Assembly (NCBI GenBank): GCA_964525555.1
Contig: CAZGHN010000012.1
Span: 16,413-80,412 of the forward strand
Direction of reading: 5' to 3'
Source: JAFGHJ01 sp964525555
Lineage (GTDB): Bacteria; Hydrothermota; UBA3072
Length of the DNA: 64,000 bases
In this document: one piece after another, positions 35,292 through 43,642 of the stretch
Layout: the number at the start of each line of letters is the position of its first letter
How positions within the stretch are numbered: the stretch's first letter is position 1
The notes under the pieces: generated by a model
The model's input: the letters and a program-made list of their open reading frames with translations, nothing else
Told to the model about the DNA's origin: nothing
The model's database searches: none
Program-made: the position numbers and the translations under genes

Positions 35292-36396
35292 TAGATTCCT
35301 CTCCTTTTGCTTTATCAAGCAAGAAATCCAAAGATTTTTCTCTCAATATTGATTGCTTAACGAAACGAATAGCCTCATCTCCAAATTCTTCAAATTCATC
35401 TTCTTCGGAATTGGCTATCTTTTCCATCCACTCATCAAGTTCTTCATCTTCTACGGTCATTTTTTCCTTCAACGCTATAGAATCAAGCAACAGGGTTGTT
35501 CTTGCCTCAACATTAGCTTCAGTTTCATTAAAACCGCTTGCAGTTATTATTTTAACAAGAGACGGACTTACTTCAAACTCGCCTGCTAATTCCAGCGCTT
35601 TTCTTACAACCTTGTTTTTCAAACTATCTTTTTCACTTTTTTTTCTCTCCTCTTCAATATTCTTTTTAAGGTTTTCTTTTAACTCTTTAAGACTTCCAAA
35701 ACCAAGATCTTTAGCAAATTCATTATCTAAAGATGGTTTCTTTTTTTCTTTAATTTCAACTATCCTAACATTAAGAGACTTTGAATCATAAGAAAAACCT
35801 TTTAAAGATATATTTTCAGGTAAGTCTATTTTAACATATTTTTTTTCTTTTTCAACAGCCAAACCAATAAGATTTTGGGAAAATTCATCGTCTCCTATTT
35901 CCCAAGAATAATTAGAAATCACTTCCTCCTCATTTTTAATATCCAAGAAAACAATATCTCCTTTTTTAACTTTTCGCTCAACTGACTTCAATTCACTATT
36001 TATTTCTCTTAATTTTTCCAATTCTGAAGAAATATCAATTTCTCCTCCATTTACTTCTTTAATCTCCATGGCAGAGAAATCCAGATTTATTTTGGGCGGA
36101 ATATCAAGTAAAATCTCAAGGCGGACTTCCTTATCACTTTCGTCTAACTTCTTAATAACGGGAGGACCATAAATAAATGGTTCATATTCATTAATAATAT
36201 CGAACATTTTATCCTGAATTAACCTTTGAAGACTTTCAGCCTTCAATTGGGGTCCAAATCTTTCTTTTAGAATATTAATAGGAACCCTTCCTTTTCTAAA
36301 ACCAGGAATAGAAACTTCTTTTCTTAACTCTTCAGCCATTTTATCCATTTCTTTTTTCAACTTTTTCTCTTCAAAAGATACTGTTAAATCCTGCAA
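35284..36396 (-). CDS. tig: Trigger factor
   Basis: Ribosome-bound chaperone. The N-terminal ribosome-binding domain contains GFRKGRVP (the conserved ribosomal contact motif), followed by a reduced central region and a helical C-terminal chaperone domain. The 370-residue length, below the usual 430, reflects a small or missing PPIase domain: the segment between about 140 and 225 (VKKGDIVFLDIKNEEEV...) is short. The gene begins 31 bases after tRNA-Leu with no terminator, and clpP starts inside its end, so all three should be on one mRNA. Confidence 0.9.
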   Translation of the reverse strand: MQDLTVSFEEKKLKKEMDKMAEELRKEVSIPGFRKGRVPINILKERFGPQLKAESLQRLIQDKMFDIINEYEPFIYGPPVIKKLDESDKEVRLEILLDIPPKINLDFSAMEIKEVNGGEIDISSELEKLREINSELKSVERKVKKGDIVFLDIKNEEEVISNYSWEIGDDEFSQNLIGLAVEKEKKYVKIDLPENISLKGFSYDSKSLNVRIVEIKEKKKPSLDNEFAKDLGFGSLKELKENLKKNIEEERKKSEKDSLKNKVVRKALELAGEFEVSPSLVKIITASGFNETEANVEARTTLLLDSIALKEKMTVEDEELDEWMEKIANSEEDEFEEFGDEAIRFVKQSILREKSLDFLLDKAKGEESNA

Positions 36397-36426
36397 TTAA
36401 ACCCCCATTTAATTCGATTTAATATT

Positions 36427-36514
36427 TGCGAGAGGGGGGATTTGAACCCCCACACTGTTTTGCCTAAGTACTGGATCCTAAGTCCAGCGCGTCTACCAGT
36501 TCCGCCACTCTCGC
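36427..36514 (-). tRNA. tRNA-Leu(TAG)
   Basis: Class II tRNA with a long variable arm. Acceptor GCGAGAG/CTCTCGC, anticodon stem CTGGA/TCCAG with loop CTTAGGA (anticodon TAG), variable arm TACTTAGGCAAAACAGTGT, T arm GGGGG-TTCAAAT-CCCCC. CCA is not encoded. tig follows on the same strand. Confidence 0.95.
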
Positions 36515-36529
36515 TCTTGACCAATGGTA

Positions 36530-36558
36530 ATTATATACAAGTTATTTGGCATTGTCAA
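36530..36558 (-). promoter_or_regulatory. Promoter of tRNA-Leu / tig-clpPX unit
   Basis: Minus strand: TTGACA (36553-36558), 17-base spacer, perfect TATAAT (36530-36535), 15 bases upstream of the tRNA. Probably drives the tRNA and the chaperone/protease genes behind it. Confidence 0.8.
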
Positions 36559-36607
36559 CACCTATAAACCCTCTTGCATCAATGAAAACAATTAGTATAA
36601 TCATAAA

Positions 36608-36668
36608 TATAGTAAGTAGAGAGCAGCGAGTAGAAAGTAGATAGAAAAGAACAGGAAGCAGTTAAAAA
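36608..36668. repeat. gtagagagcagcgagtag word repeat
   Basis: Copy of the gagtagtgag/gcagttaaaaaa family between divergent tRNA-Leu and the Mth938 gene. Confidence 0.7.
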
Positions 36669-36710
36669 ATAAAAAATCGATTTGTTTTTGTTTAAGCAAC
36701 AAAGATTAAA

Positions 36711-37055
36711 ATGAAAATTGAAAAATATAGTTTCGGCTCAATTACAATAAATGGAAAAGAATACACAAAAGATGTTATTGTTTATCCAGACACTGTATTT
36801 TCTCCCTGGTGGAGAGAAGAAGGACATAGCTTATCATTAAAAGATTTAAAAGAGGTAATAGATTTCAATCCGGACCTTTTAATAATAGGAACCGGAGCAC
36901 ATGGAATTATGAAAGTACCGGAGGAAATCATAAAAAAGCTCAATGAAAAAAGCATAAAAACTATAATAGCAAAAACCGGCGAAGCGGTTGAGCTTTATAA
37001 CAAAAAGGCCCAGGATAATATAAACGTAATTGCTTGCCTGCACCTAACCTGCTAA
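36711..37055 (+). CDS. Mth938-domain protein
   Basis: A 114-residue single-domain protein of the DUF498/Mth938 family: KIEKYSFGSITINGKEYTKDVIV at the N-terminus and the central LLIIGTGAHGIMKVPEE with EIIKKLNEKSIKTIIAKTGEAV are family features. The eukaryotic relative NDUFAF3 helps complex I assembly, but the bacterial and archaeal members have no settled function. Transcribed alone between repeat blocks; there is no clear ribosome site before the ATG. Confidence 0.88.
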   Translation: MKIEKYSFGSITINGKEYTKDVIVYPDTVFSPWWREEGHSLSLKDLKEVIDFNPDLLIIGTGAHGIMKVPEEIIKKLNEKSIKTIIAKTGEAVELYNKKAQDNINVIACLHLTC

Positions 37056-37059
37056 CTAA

Positions 37060-37200
37060 AAGCAAAAATCAAATATCAAAGAGTAAAAATACATGTTAAA
37101 GTTCAAAAACAAAAAAAGCCCATCCATATAGAATTAGTACAATTTTACATTTTAATTTGTCATTTTAATTTTTAAATTTTGATATTTCAATTAATAAAGA
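37060..37200. repeat. AT-rich aaaatcaaatatcaaag / tttaatttgtcattttaattt words
   Basis: Word families aaaaatcaaatatcaaa, gttaaagttcaaaaac and their complements (ttttaatttgtcattttaat) fill the gap. A close relative occupies 38705-38885. Confidence 0.65.
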
Positions 37201-37271
37201 CAACCAAAAAATTATACAACATACTACTTTAAGCGATAAGATTAAGATATTTACTACCAGTAACTTGTGAT

Positions 37272-38588
37272 TTATAAGCTGTATTTTAACTTTAACTCAA
37301 TTGCAGGTAAAATTTTTGTCGTTCCCTCATCATGTTCGTAGTTTTTGAAATATGACACACCGGATGTAAATTCTAAAAGACTCTTATACTTTAATACGGT
37401 AGCTAAGGTTATTCGCTTCTCTACTATTCCCGCTAGAAAATTTGTGCCTTCAAACTCATTCTCGGGTGATGCGGCTGTCTCCGTATTTACGGGCCATGGG
37501 GTAGTTATTCTATTCTCACCTTTTCTCGTATACGAAACCATAACTCCGGCTTTTAATAAAGCAACAGGGTGCAAGTATTTAAAAACAAACTGATCGTAAT
37601 CGCACCCAAGGCTGGAACCAAGGGGTATCCCGTAGTCTAAATACCTTTGCCAAACTCTTATGTTGTTATAAGTCCATCTTGACATCAAATCATACGAAAC
37701 AAATACTTCTGAGCCATCAAAAGGTAAATCTTTTCCTTGAATTCCGAGATAAAGTCCTATATGATTTGGCTCTTTCCAGGGATCTGCCTCATATTGGAAA
37801 TCGTCTATAAAAAAATCAAAATAGAAAAGAAATTTACCTCTTAAGGCTAACATATCAAAATTCCATAAGATATTGGTATTTTGCTGCCTGTTATACTGTT
37901 CAGCATAATATATTGTAAGAGGAGCCAATAACTCAAAAGGAAAACCTAATGATTCTCCCCCTATAATCATTACTTCGGAAAGAGAAAATGCAAGCCAATC
38001 GGTTGGTTTTATTTCAATACGGTGTATGCCAATATATCTATTAACGTTTGTTAAATATCCGGAAACAGTATCATCCCAAGCAAATTCTACGCCTTCATAA
38101 TTACCAAGACGGGATATAAAATGCGTAAATGCAATTTTAGATGTTTTGAAAGTGAAACTTAAATAATTTAACGGAATATTCGGAGAAAGGACTGCATTGT
38201 CTTTGAATGCAGGACCTATAGAAAATACATCCTTGCCAAAGGAAAATAACAGCTTATCACTTCTATAAAAAATAGAACCTCTTATAAAATCAGCATAAAC
38301 TCCGAATTTCTTTTTTTTCGGATAAAGAGAATCTCCACCATAGCGCAGATAGGGAGAAAACTCCCCTCCCCACTTTCCAGAGTGATGCTTAATCGTGGGA
38401 CAAAATTGGACATAATTTATAGTGTCAACAAAGGAAAATATTGAAAGGTCAATTATATTAGTATCTTCGAATAAAGGCGAAAACCCATAGGGAAGATCAA
38501 CAGAACCCTGTTCTATCCATTTCTGAGCCCTTATAGAGGGATCTGGAAGCAATACAGAGAAGTAACCCATTAAAATTATGAATATCAT
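37272..38588 (-). CDS. Wzi-like outer-membrane capsule-assembly barrel
   Basis: The 438-residue product has a signal-like start and many amphipathic strands. Motifs YIGIHRIEIKPTDWLAFSLSE and FSFGKDVFSIGPAF resemble the capsule assembly Wzi family (lectin-like outer-membrane barrel helping to hold surface polysaccharide). The last strand ends LELKLKYSL as expected for an outer-membrane barrel. The promoter's -10 ends 6 bases before ATG, so the mRNA is predicted to be leaderless. Function is tentative. Confidence 0.65.
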   Translation of the reverse strand: MIFIILMGYFSVLLPDPSIRAQKWIEQGSVDLPYGFSPLFEDTNIIDLSIFSFVDTINYVQFCPTIKHHSGKWGGEFSPYLRYGGDSLYPKKKKFGVYADFIRGSIFYRSDKLLFSFGKDVFSIGPAFKDNAVLSPNIPLNYLSFTFKTSKIAFTHFISRLGNYEGVEFAWDDTVSGYLTNVNRYIGIHRIEIKPTDWLAFSLSEVMIIGGESLGFPFELLAPLTIYYAEQYNRQQNTNILWNFDMLALRGKFLFYFDFFIDDFQYEADPWKEPNHIGLYLGIQGKDLPFDGSEVFVSYDLMSRWTYNNIRVWQRYLDYGIPLGSSLGCDYDQFVFKYLHPVALLKAGVMVSYTRKGENRITTPWPVNTETAASPENEFEGTNFLAGIVEKRITLATVLKYKSLLEFTSGVSYFKNYEHDEGTTKILPAIELKLKYSL

Positions 38589-38594
38589 ACAGGA

Positions 38595-38622
38595 AGTATA
38601 AAATATACCGTATTTTTGTCAA
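38595..38622 (-). promoter_or_regulatory. Promoter of Wzi-like gene, leaderless
   Basis: Minus strand: TTGACA (38617-38622), 16-base spacer, TATACT (38595-38600), then 6 bases to ATG 38588. No ribosome site. Confidence 0.7.
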
Positions 38623-38704
38623 GACCAGATTATCTGCTACATCAATACTTCTCTAATTTTTGGCATATAGATACGAAAAATACAATACTGCAAAGCTTCT
38701 ATAA

Positions 38705-38885
38705 TTCAAAAATCAAATTTGAAAATGTAAAATTACAGATTAAAATTCAAAAATTAATTTAAAACACGAATCTTCTAAAATAGCAGAAATGTTCTTCCGG
38801 TTTTCTAATTTAGAAATTGATATAATTTTATATTTTTATTTGTCATTTTGCTTTTTAATTTTTAATATTTAATTTCCGTAGGTAA
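38705..38885. repeat. AT-rich iterated-word repeat upstream of tRNA-Arg
   Basis: The 468-base gap between the Wzi-like gene and tRNA-Arg holds gaaaatgtaaaattacag and tttatttgtcattttgcttt words like those at 37060, and the tRNA promoter at 38953. No gene seen. Confidence 0.65.
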
Positions 38886-38952
38886 CATAACCAAACTAAA
38901 TAGACAAAAGATCAAAGAGTTGTCTAACTATATCACAAAGACTAGACCATAC

Positions 38953-38980
38953 TTGACAAACAAAAATGTAATAATATATT
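38953..38980 (+). promoter_or_regulatory. Promoter of tRNA-Arg / eno
   Basis: TTGACA (38953-38958), 16-base spacer, TATATT (38975-38980). The tRNA lies 76 bases downstream, and eno follows 24 bases later without a visible terminator. Confidence 0.65.
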
Positions 38981-39056
38981 CGAGTGATTGACTTGAAATG
39001 TTAAAATTTACAAGGTTCTAACTTAAAATATTAGTAATTTATAATAAATAGAAATT

Positions 39057-39130
39057 GCGCCCGTAGCTCAACTGGACAGAGTAGCGGACTTCGGATCCGC
39101 TGGTTGAAGGTTCGAATCCTTCCGGGCGTA
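39057..39130 (+). tRNA. tRNA-Arg(TCG)
   Basis: Acceptor GCGCCCG/CGGGCGT (G-T at 1-72), anticodon stem GCGGA/TCCGC with loop CTTCGGA (anticodon TCG), T arm GAAGG-TTCGAAT-CCTTC, discriminator A. CCA is not encoded. Confidence 0.95.
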
Positions 39131-39153
39131 GATAAAAATTGAGGAGGAAAAAA

Positions 39154-40407
39154 ATGAGAATAGTTGATATTAAAGCAAGAGAAATCATCGATTCAAGAGG
39201 AAACCCCACTATAGAAGCCGAATGTATTCTAGAATCAGGCATTACTGGTAGAGCTGCTGTTCCATCCGGTGCTTCGACAGGTACAAGAGAAGCCCTAGAA
39301 CTTCGAGATAACGATAAAAAAAGATATGGCGGAAAAGGTGTTCTTAAAGCGGTTAACAATGCAAAAAACATAATAGGACAAGAAATCGTAGGTAAAAATT
39401 GTCTCGATCAAAGATTTATAGACATGACCATGTGTAATATGGACGGTACCGAAAATAAAAGTAAACTTGGAGCTAATGCAATTCTTGCCATTTCTATGGC
39501 GGTTGCAAGAGCAGCAAGTAATTTTCTAAATATACCTCTTTATAGGTACCTCGGGGGAACAAATGCATGTCAAATTCCAGTACCTCTTTGTAATATCTTA
39601 AATGGAGGACAACATGCGGATAACAACCTAGATATCCAGGAATACATGATAGCTCCGTTAGGGCTACCTAATTTCAAAGAAGCAATAAGAGCAGCTAGTG
39701 AAGTTTTCCATACCTTAAAGAAAATTCTTGCTACTAAAAAATATGCAACCAGTGTAGGAGATGAAGGCGGGTTCGCACCAAATCTTTCAACCAATGAAGA
39801 GGCATTAAGCTTGGTACTTGAATCAATTGAAAAAGCGGGATATAAAGCAGGAACAGAAATATCTATCGCTCTCGATTCTGCTGCTTCTGAATTCTATAAA
39901 AAAGGTTCCTATAGCTTCGGAGGAGATTCTTTATCCTCAAAAGACATAATCTCCGTATACAAAGATTGGGTTAAGAAATACCCAATAATTTCGATCGAAG
40001 ATGGCCTCTCTGAAGCTGACTGGGATGGTTGGGAGATGTTAACAAAAGAATTAGGAGATAAAATACAGATTGTCGGAGATGACATTTTTGTAACAAATAC
40101 TTCAATAATCCAAAAAGGTATAGATAAAAACGTAAGTAACTCGGTATTAATTAAACTTAACCAAATTGGAACCGTTACCGAAACTATTGAGGCGATTCAG
40201 ATGGCAAAGAACAATGGTTGGACAGCTGTTGTTTCACACCGTTCCGGAGAAACCGCAGATACATTTATATCTCATCTTGCTGTCGGATTAAATACTGGCC
40301 AAATAAAAACTGGTTCCCTATCAAGAAGCGAAAGGTTAGAAAAATACAATGAATTACTTCGGATCGAAGAGGAATTAGGCGATGCCGCGAGGTTCGAAGC
40401 GTTCTAA
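39154..40407 (+). CDS. eno: Enolase
   Basis: Glycolytic enzyme converting 2-phosphoglycerate to phosphoenolpyruvate. The N-terminus MRIVDIKAREIIDSRGNPT and motifs GANAILAISMA, SVGDEGGFAPN, SIEDGLSEADWDGW, IVGDDIFVTN, LIKLNQIGT and SHRSGETADT cover the catalytic and Mg2+-binding residues. I set the start at ATG 39154, after the strong GAGGAGG, giving 417 residues; a 5-codon longer frame lacks a ribosome site. It lies 24 bases after tRNA-Arg and overlaps the ftsB-like gene by 26 bases. Confidence 0.98.
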   Translation: MRIVDIKAREIIDSRGNPTIEAECILESGITGRAAVPSGASTGTREALELRDNDKKRYGGKGVLKAVNNAKNIIGQEIVGKNCLDQRFIDMTMCNMDGTENKSKLGANAILAISMAVARAASNFLNIPLYRYLGGTNACQIPVPLCNILNGGQHADNNLDIQEYMIAPLGLPNFKEAIRAASEVFHTLKKILATKKYATSVGDEGGFAPNLSTNEEALSLVLESIEKAGYKAGTEISIALDSAASEFYKKGSYSFGGDSLSSKDIISVYKDWVKKYPIISIEDGLSEADWDGWEMLTKELGDKIQIVGDDIFVTNTSIIQKGIDKNVSNSVLIKLNQIGTVTETIEAIQMAKNNGWTAVVSHRSGETADTFISHLAVGLNTGQIKTGSLSRSERLEKYNELLRIEEELGDAARFEAF

Positions 40408-40693
40408 GACGCTAATAAAGAAGAACTTAAAAAAGATTCTTTGGTTTTTAATAATATGTGGAATTACATACTATCTTTTTTTTGGAGCTTATGGTTTTAT
40501 AAATATTGCTAAACTAAAAAGAAGAGAGAATAAACTAAAGAAGGAAAAGCAGAAGCTGCAAAAAAGACAAGCAGCCTTGCTTGATTCCTTAAAAAAGATA
40601 AAAAGCGACACTTTTCTTCTTGAAAAAATCGCCAGGGAAAAAATGGGTATGATAAAACCAGGAGATACTGTAATAATATATGACGAAAAATAA
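40382..40693 (+). CDS. ftsB: FtsB/DivIC-type septum formation initiator
   Basis: A 103-residue bitopic protein: basic N-terminus, one membrane helix (about 19-37), then a coiled coil (NIAKLKRRENKLKKEKQKLQKRQ region) and the conserved end EKIAREKMGMIKPGDTVI. This is the DivIC/FtsB pattern, part of the FtsB-FtsL-FtsQ division complex. Its location directly after eno, with a 26-base overlap, is the standard place for ftsB in many bacteria and supports the call. Confidence 0.88.
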   Translation: MPRGSKRSKTLIKKNLKKILWFLIICGITYYLFFGAYGFINIAKLKRRENKLKKEKQKLQKRQAALLDSLKKIKSDTFLLEKIAREKMGMIKPGDTVIIYDEK

Positions 40694-40802
40694 CATAGAA
40701 GCTAGAAGCAAGGAGTTAGTAGCTAGAATCTCATCCCACCCCAAAAAACCTTGTCTAAGTTGTTTTATTCTGACTTCTAACTTCCAACTCCTAACTTCTT
40801 TA
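40690..40802. repeat. Inverted iterated-word pair (agaagcaaggagttag / ctaacttctaact)
   Basis: The words gctagaagcaaggagttag and, in the opposite orientation, gacttctaacttccaactcc bracket a aaaaaaccttgtctaagttg centre. It may form an imperfect hairpin after the ftsB gene. Confidence 0.65.
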
Positions 40803-40872
40803 TTAAAAATAAATGCACAGTGAAAAGAAACACCGAGTAAACAGAAAAAAAGTGAGATTTTTCGAGTAATAA

Positions 40873-41220
40873 ATGATTGGTATAGATATCGTTAATATAG
40901 AAAGAATGGACAGAATTATTAATCGCTGGGGAGATACTTTTCTAGATAAAATCTTCACAACAAAAGAAAAAGAATATTGTAGTAGCAAAAGTAATAAAAA
41001 TCAGTGCTATGCAGTAAGATTAGCTGTAAAAGAATCATTTTATAAAGCAAGAAATCATATCTACGGTTGGAAAGCAATTGAAGTCACAACAGGTGGAAAA
41101 CCTTTGATTAAAATATTAAATGAAGATTTAAAAGCTGAAATGAAGGGAATTAATACACACGTTTCTTTATCGCATACAGTAGATAACGCAATTGCTGTGG
41201 TATTTTTAACAAAAGACTAA
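40873..41220 (+). CDS. acpS: Holo-[acyl-carrier-protein] synthase
   Basis: AcpS attaches 4'-phosphopantetheine to ACP for fatty acid synthesis. The metal-site motif GIDIVNIERM (D5) and LAVKESFYKAR (E in WxxKE position) are present, and the length of 115 residues is usual. Start ATG 40873 has no clear ribosome site. Transcribed alone in the plus direction, facing the macrodomain gene. Confidence 0.94.
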   Translation: MIGIDIVNIERMDRIINRWGDTFLDKIFTTKEKEYCSSKSNKNQCYAVRLAVKESFYKARNHIYGWKAIEVTTGGKPLIKILNEDLKAEMKGINTHVSLSHTVDNAIAVVFLTKD

Positions 41221-41340
41221 TTGTAGATTCCTTTAATTGTTGTTAAATGGTTAATAGAAATTTAGGACTTGGTATTTAGATAAAATAAATAAAAAAAATT
41301 GTGTGGTTTATGTAGTTTATTCCCTGTTAATCTACTTTTC

Positions 41341-41886
41341 TTAAATTTTTTCTTCGTCTTCTAAATTTTTTAGTTGCTCTTCGAAAATATTATATGCTTT
41401 ATCTTCAAAAAGTACAAATTGAATTAACTTAATTGAAGAAAGATTTTCGACTGTTTCGGAGACGGCCTTAACTGCTATTTCGGCTCCCTCTTCAAGCGGA
41501 TAACCAAATGCCCCGGTTGAAATAGCCGGGAATGATATAGATTTTATATCATGTTTATCTGCAATGGCAAGAGAATTACTGTAGCAAGCATATAACATTT
41601 CCGGATCTTCATGTCGGCTTGCCCACACAGGACCAACAGTATGAACAACCCATTTTGCAGGTAATTTATATCCTTTAGTAATAACGGCTTCTCCGGTTTC
41701 ACAACGTCCGATTTTTTTACATTCTTCCCAGAGTCCGGTCCCCGCTTCAGAATGAATTGCCCCTGCTACTCCCCCACCCGGGGAAAGCCTTTTATTTGCA
41801 GCATTAACTATAGCATCAGTATTCTGCTCGGTTATATCTCCTTTTATAATTTTTATTATAACTCCCTTATATTCTATTGCGTACAT
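41341..41886 (-). CDS. Macrodomain O-acetyl-ADP-ribose deacetylase
   Basis: Macro domain that binds ADP-ribose: IVNAANKRLSPGGGVAGAIH and SFPAISTGAFGYPLEEGA are the ligand-binding loops of the YmdB/MacroD class, which remove acetyl or ADP-ribosyl groups. The 181-residue length is a single domain. Strong ribosome site AAAGGAGG before ATG. It is divergent from rex, another sensor tied to NAD chemistry, and the two share one 310-base intergenic region. Confidence 0.93.
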   Translation of the reverse strand: MYAIEYKGVIIKIIKGDITEQNTDAIVNAANKRLSPGGGVAGAIHSEAGTGLWEECKKIGRCETGEAVITKGYKLPAKWVVHTVGPVWASRHEDPEMLYACYSNSLAIADKHDIKSISFPAISTGAFGYPLEEGAEIAVKAVSETVENLSSIKLIQFVLFEDKAYNIFEEQLKNLEDEEKI

Positions 41887-42149
41887 AGAACCTCCTTTTA
41901 AATAAGATAATCCTTATTAAAAAATATTCAAGGGAAAAACTTACAAAATTCATAATTATATAATATACTTTATATTTTGAAATCCGATCATTAACTTAAA
42001 AATTCTTCCACGAAATTTTATATTTGGCTATAATATCAACCTAAAATAACAATAATTAACTTCCTAATATCTGCTCTACGCCTACTAAAAATTAAAAAAT
42101 TCTCGGAAACAAATTATTTAATCTTAATTATTTTAAGGCTTTTCAAATA
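41887..42149. other. Gene-free AT-rich gap upstream of rex
   Basis: Between the macrodomain start and the rex promoter I see no gene, no RNA and no convincing promoter for the macrodomain gene. The sequence is plain AT-rich without the iterated words that fill other gaps. Confidence 0.5.
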
Positions 42150-42178
42150 TTGACAAAATAGTAATTTGTTATTATAAT
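42150..42178 (+). promoter_or_regulatory. Consensus promoter of rex
   Basis: TTGACA (42150-42155), 17-base spacer, TATAAT (42173-42178): a perfect match to sigma-70 consensus. The -10 lies inside the Rex operator. Confidence 0.85.
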
Positions 42179-42183
42179 CACAA
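42166..42183. promoter_or_regulatory. Rex operator (autoregulation)
   Basis: TTGTTATTATAATCACAA is an 18-base inverted repeat of the Rex-box type (TTGTKA-N6-TMACAA): the two half sites TTGTTA and TCACAA read as TTGTTA and TTGTGA on opposite strands. It covers the -10 box, so bound Rex would block the polymerase. This would make rex sense NADH/NAD+ and control itself. Confidence 0.82.
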
Positions 42184-42196
42184 AGTGAGGTGAAAA

Positions 42197-42847
42197 ATTA
42201 TAAATAAATCAGAAGTTCCAGATGAAGTAATAAACAGATTGTATATATATGCAAGATGTCTAGAAAACTTTTGTGAAGAAAACAAAGAAAGTTTCTCTTC
42301 GGATGATATTGCAGACAGATTAAATATAAAACCAACGCTTGTAAGAAAAGATTTTTCTTATATTGGTTCTATGGGAAAACGCGGCGTTGGATATAATACT
42401 GATGACGTTCTTAAAGAGATAAAAGAAATAGCTTTTCCCAGTAAAGAAACTAATGTAGCGTTGATTGGGGTGGGAAAACTTGGTTCAGCACTTCTCAACT
42501 TTTATGGATTTAAAACTCAAGGATTTAAAATATCTCTGGCATTTGATAAAGATCGAAGAAAAATCGGAAGTCAAGTCAGTGGAGTTAAAATTGATGATAT
42601 TGAAATTTTTAATAAAAAAATAAAAAAAGAAGGCATAAAAATAGCTATAATTGCGGTTCCTTCTGAAGAAATAGTTAAAGTAATAAATAAAATTAAGAAT
42701 TCTCCCATCAAAGCAATACTAAATTTTACGCCATCTTACCTTTCTTCTCTCAATGACTTTTCGAATCATTTTATTGTTAGAAACATTGACCTCTCTTCAG
42801 AATTAGCACGTCTCAGTTATTATCTCTCGGAAAAAGAAAACACATAA
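42197..42847 (+). CDS. rex: Redox-sensing transcriptional repressor Rex, ATT start
   Basis: Rex is a winged-helix repressor that leaves DNA when NADH is high. The DNA-binding domain (SSDDIADRLNIKPTLVRKDFSYIGSMGKRGVGYN) and the NAD-binding Rossmann domain (VALIGVGKLGSALLNF) are present, and the last helix is NIDLSSELARLSYYL. The family's N-terminal helix requires residues IINKSEVPDEVINRLYIY, upstream of the first TTG (42239). Between the in-frame stop TGA (42191) and that TTG there is no ATG, GTG or TTG; ATT 42197 stands 6 bases after GAGG, and ATA 42200 9 bases after. So the start is probably ATT (216 residues), or ATA. Confidence 0.88.
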   Translation: MINKSEVPDEVINRLYIYARCLENFCEENKESFSSDDIADRLNIKPTLVRKDFSYIGSMGKRGVGYNTDDVLKEIKEIAFPSKETNVALIGVGKLGSALLNFYGFKTQGFKISLAFDKDRRKIGSQVSGVKIDDIEIFNKKIKKEGIKIAIIAVPSEEIVKVINKIKNSPIKAILNFTPSYLSSLNDFSNHFIVRNIDLSSELARLSYYLSEKENT

Positions 42848-42849
42848 GA

Positions 42850-43005
42850 ATAGCCACGAAGACACTAAGGCACGAAGTTTTTTACTGTCTTTTTTTCAAT
42901 TCATAATTCAAAATTCAAAACTCTTGACGTTCAAAATTTTTAATTCTTGACTCACGACTGAATATTTTGTTTTCTAAATCCTATATCCTAAATCCCAAAT
43001 CCTGA
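42850..43005. repeat. Iterated-word repeat block between rex and lipoprotein gene
   Basis: Families gccacgaagacactaaggc, attcataattcaaaattc, gacgttcaaaatttttaatt and atcctatatcctaaatccc follow one another. Confidence 0.75.
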
Positions 43006-43539
43006 TTACGGGTTGAGTATTCCGTAAATCACTATAAACCATCTTAACTCGAGAAAATTTTCTATATCGAGATCGGTTTCATCTTCTCCTTCTTGAACAT
43101 CGATACGATCAGGCAGAGAATATACAAAAGTAGTGTCTCCGCCTCCAACTAAAGGAATATTCATAGTAGTATCCGTATGTCCGTAGAACCCAACATGATC
43201 CAGAGTATCAAGTTCATCGAGAGTTTCACCATCATCTACTACTGCAAGAAAGTAAGTTTGACCAAAAGACAGCATTGTAATACTATATAAACTATCATTA
43301 CCTATCGAAATATCAAAACCTCTAAGGATGTCGGCATCACGTAACGAAACCTCATCAATTCCTTCTATGGCATTTAAATAATCCGTTAATTCCAAATCTC
43401 CTTTGACCGCGATGACAACTTTGCAGTTATCCGCATAAACTTTGCCGGAAACTCTTGTAATAATTTCTTCAATCTCTTCACAGTTAATAAAAAATACACA
43501 AAACATTACTAATACTATACTCAATTTTTTCATAGCCAT
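43006..43539 (-). CDS. Lipoprotein of unknown function
   Basis: The protein starts MAMKKLSIVLVMFCVFFINC, a lipoprotein signal with the Cys at residue 20. The mature region is acidic, with GKVYADNCKVVIAVKGDLELTDYL and a repeating ITMLSFGQTYFLAVVDDGETL strand pattern that suggests a small beta-sandwich. I chose ATG 43539, 6 bases after GAGAGGTG; the frame's GTG at 43548 is the ribosome site itself. I do not recognise the family. A promoter lies 45 bases upstream. Confidence 0.65.
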   Translation of the reverse strand: MAMKKLSIVLVMFCVFFINCEEIEEIITRVSGKVYADNCKVVIAVKGDLELTDYLNAIEGIDEVSLRDADILRGFDISIGNDSLYSITMLSFGQTYFLAVVDDGETLDELDTLDHVGFYGHTDTTMNIPLVGGGDTTFVYSLPDRIDVQEGEDETDLDIENFLELRWFIVIYGILNP

Positions 43540-43584
43540 AATAAACACCTCTCTTAAGTTTTATTATATTCTCTACTTATATTA

Positions 43585-43612
43585 ATTTTACCTATTTTTT
43601 TCGCTGTGTCAA
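43585..43612 (-). promoter_or_regulatory. Promoter of lipoprotein gene at 43539
   Basis: Minus strand: TTGACA (43607-43612), 16-base spacer, TAAAAT (43585-43590). Confidence 0.65.
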
Positions 43613-43642
43613 CATATGAATTTCGTTAAGGATTATTTGGAT

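Noticed and set aside
42239..42847. rex starting at TTG 42239
   Set aside because: It would remove the N-terminal helix residues conserved in Rex proteins and has no ribosome site.
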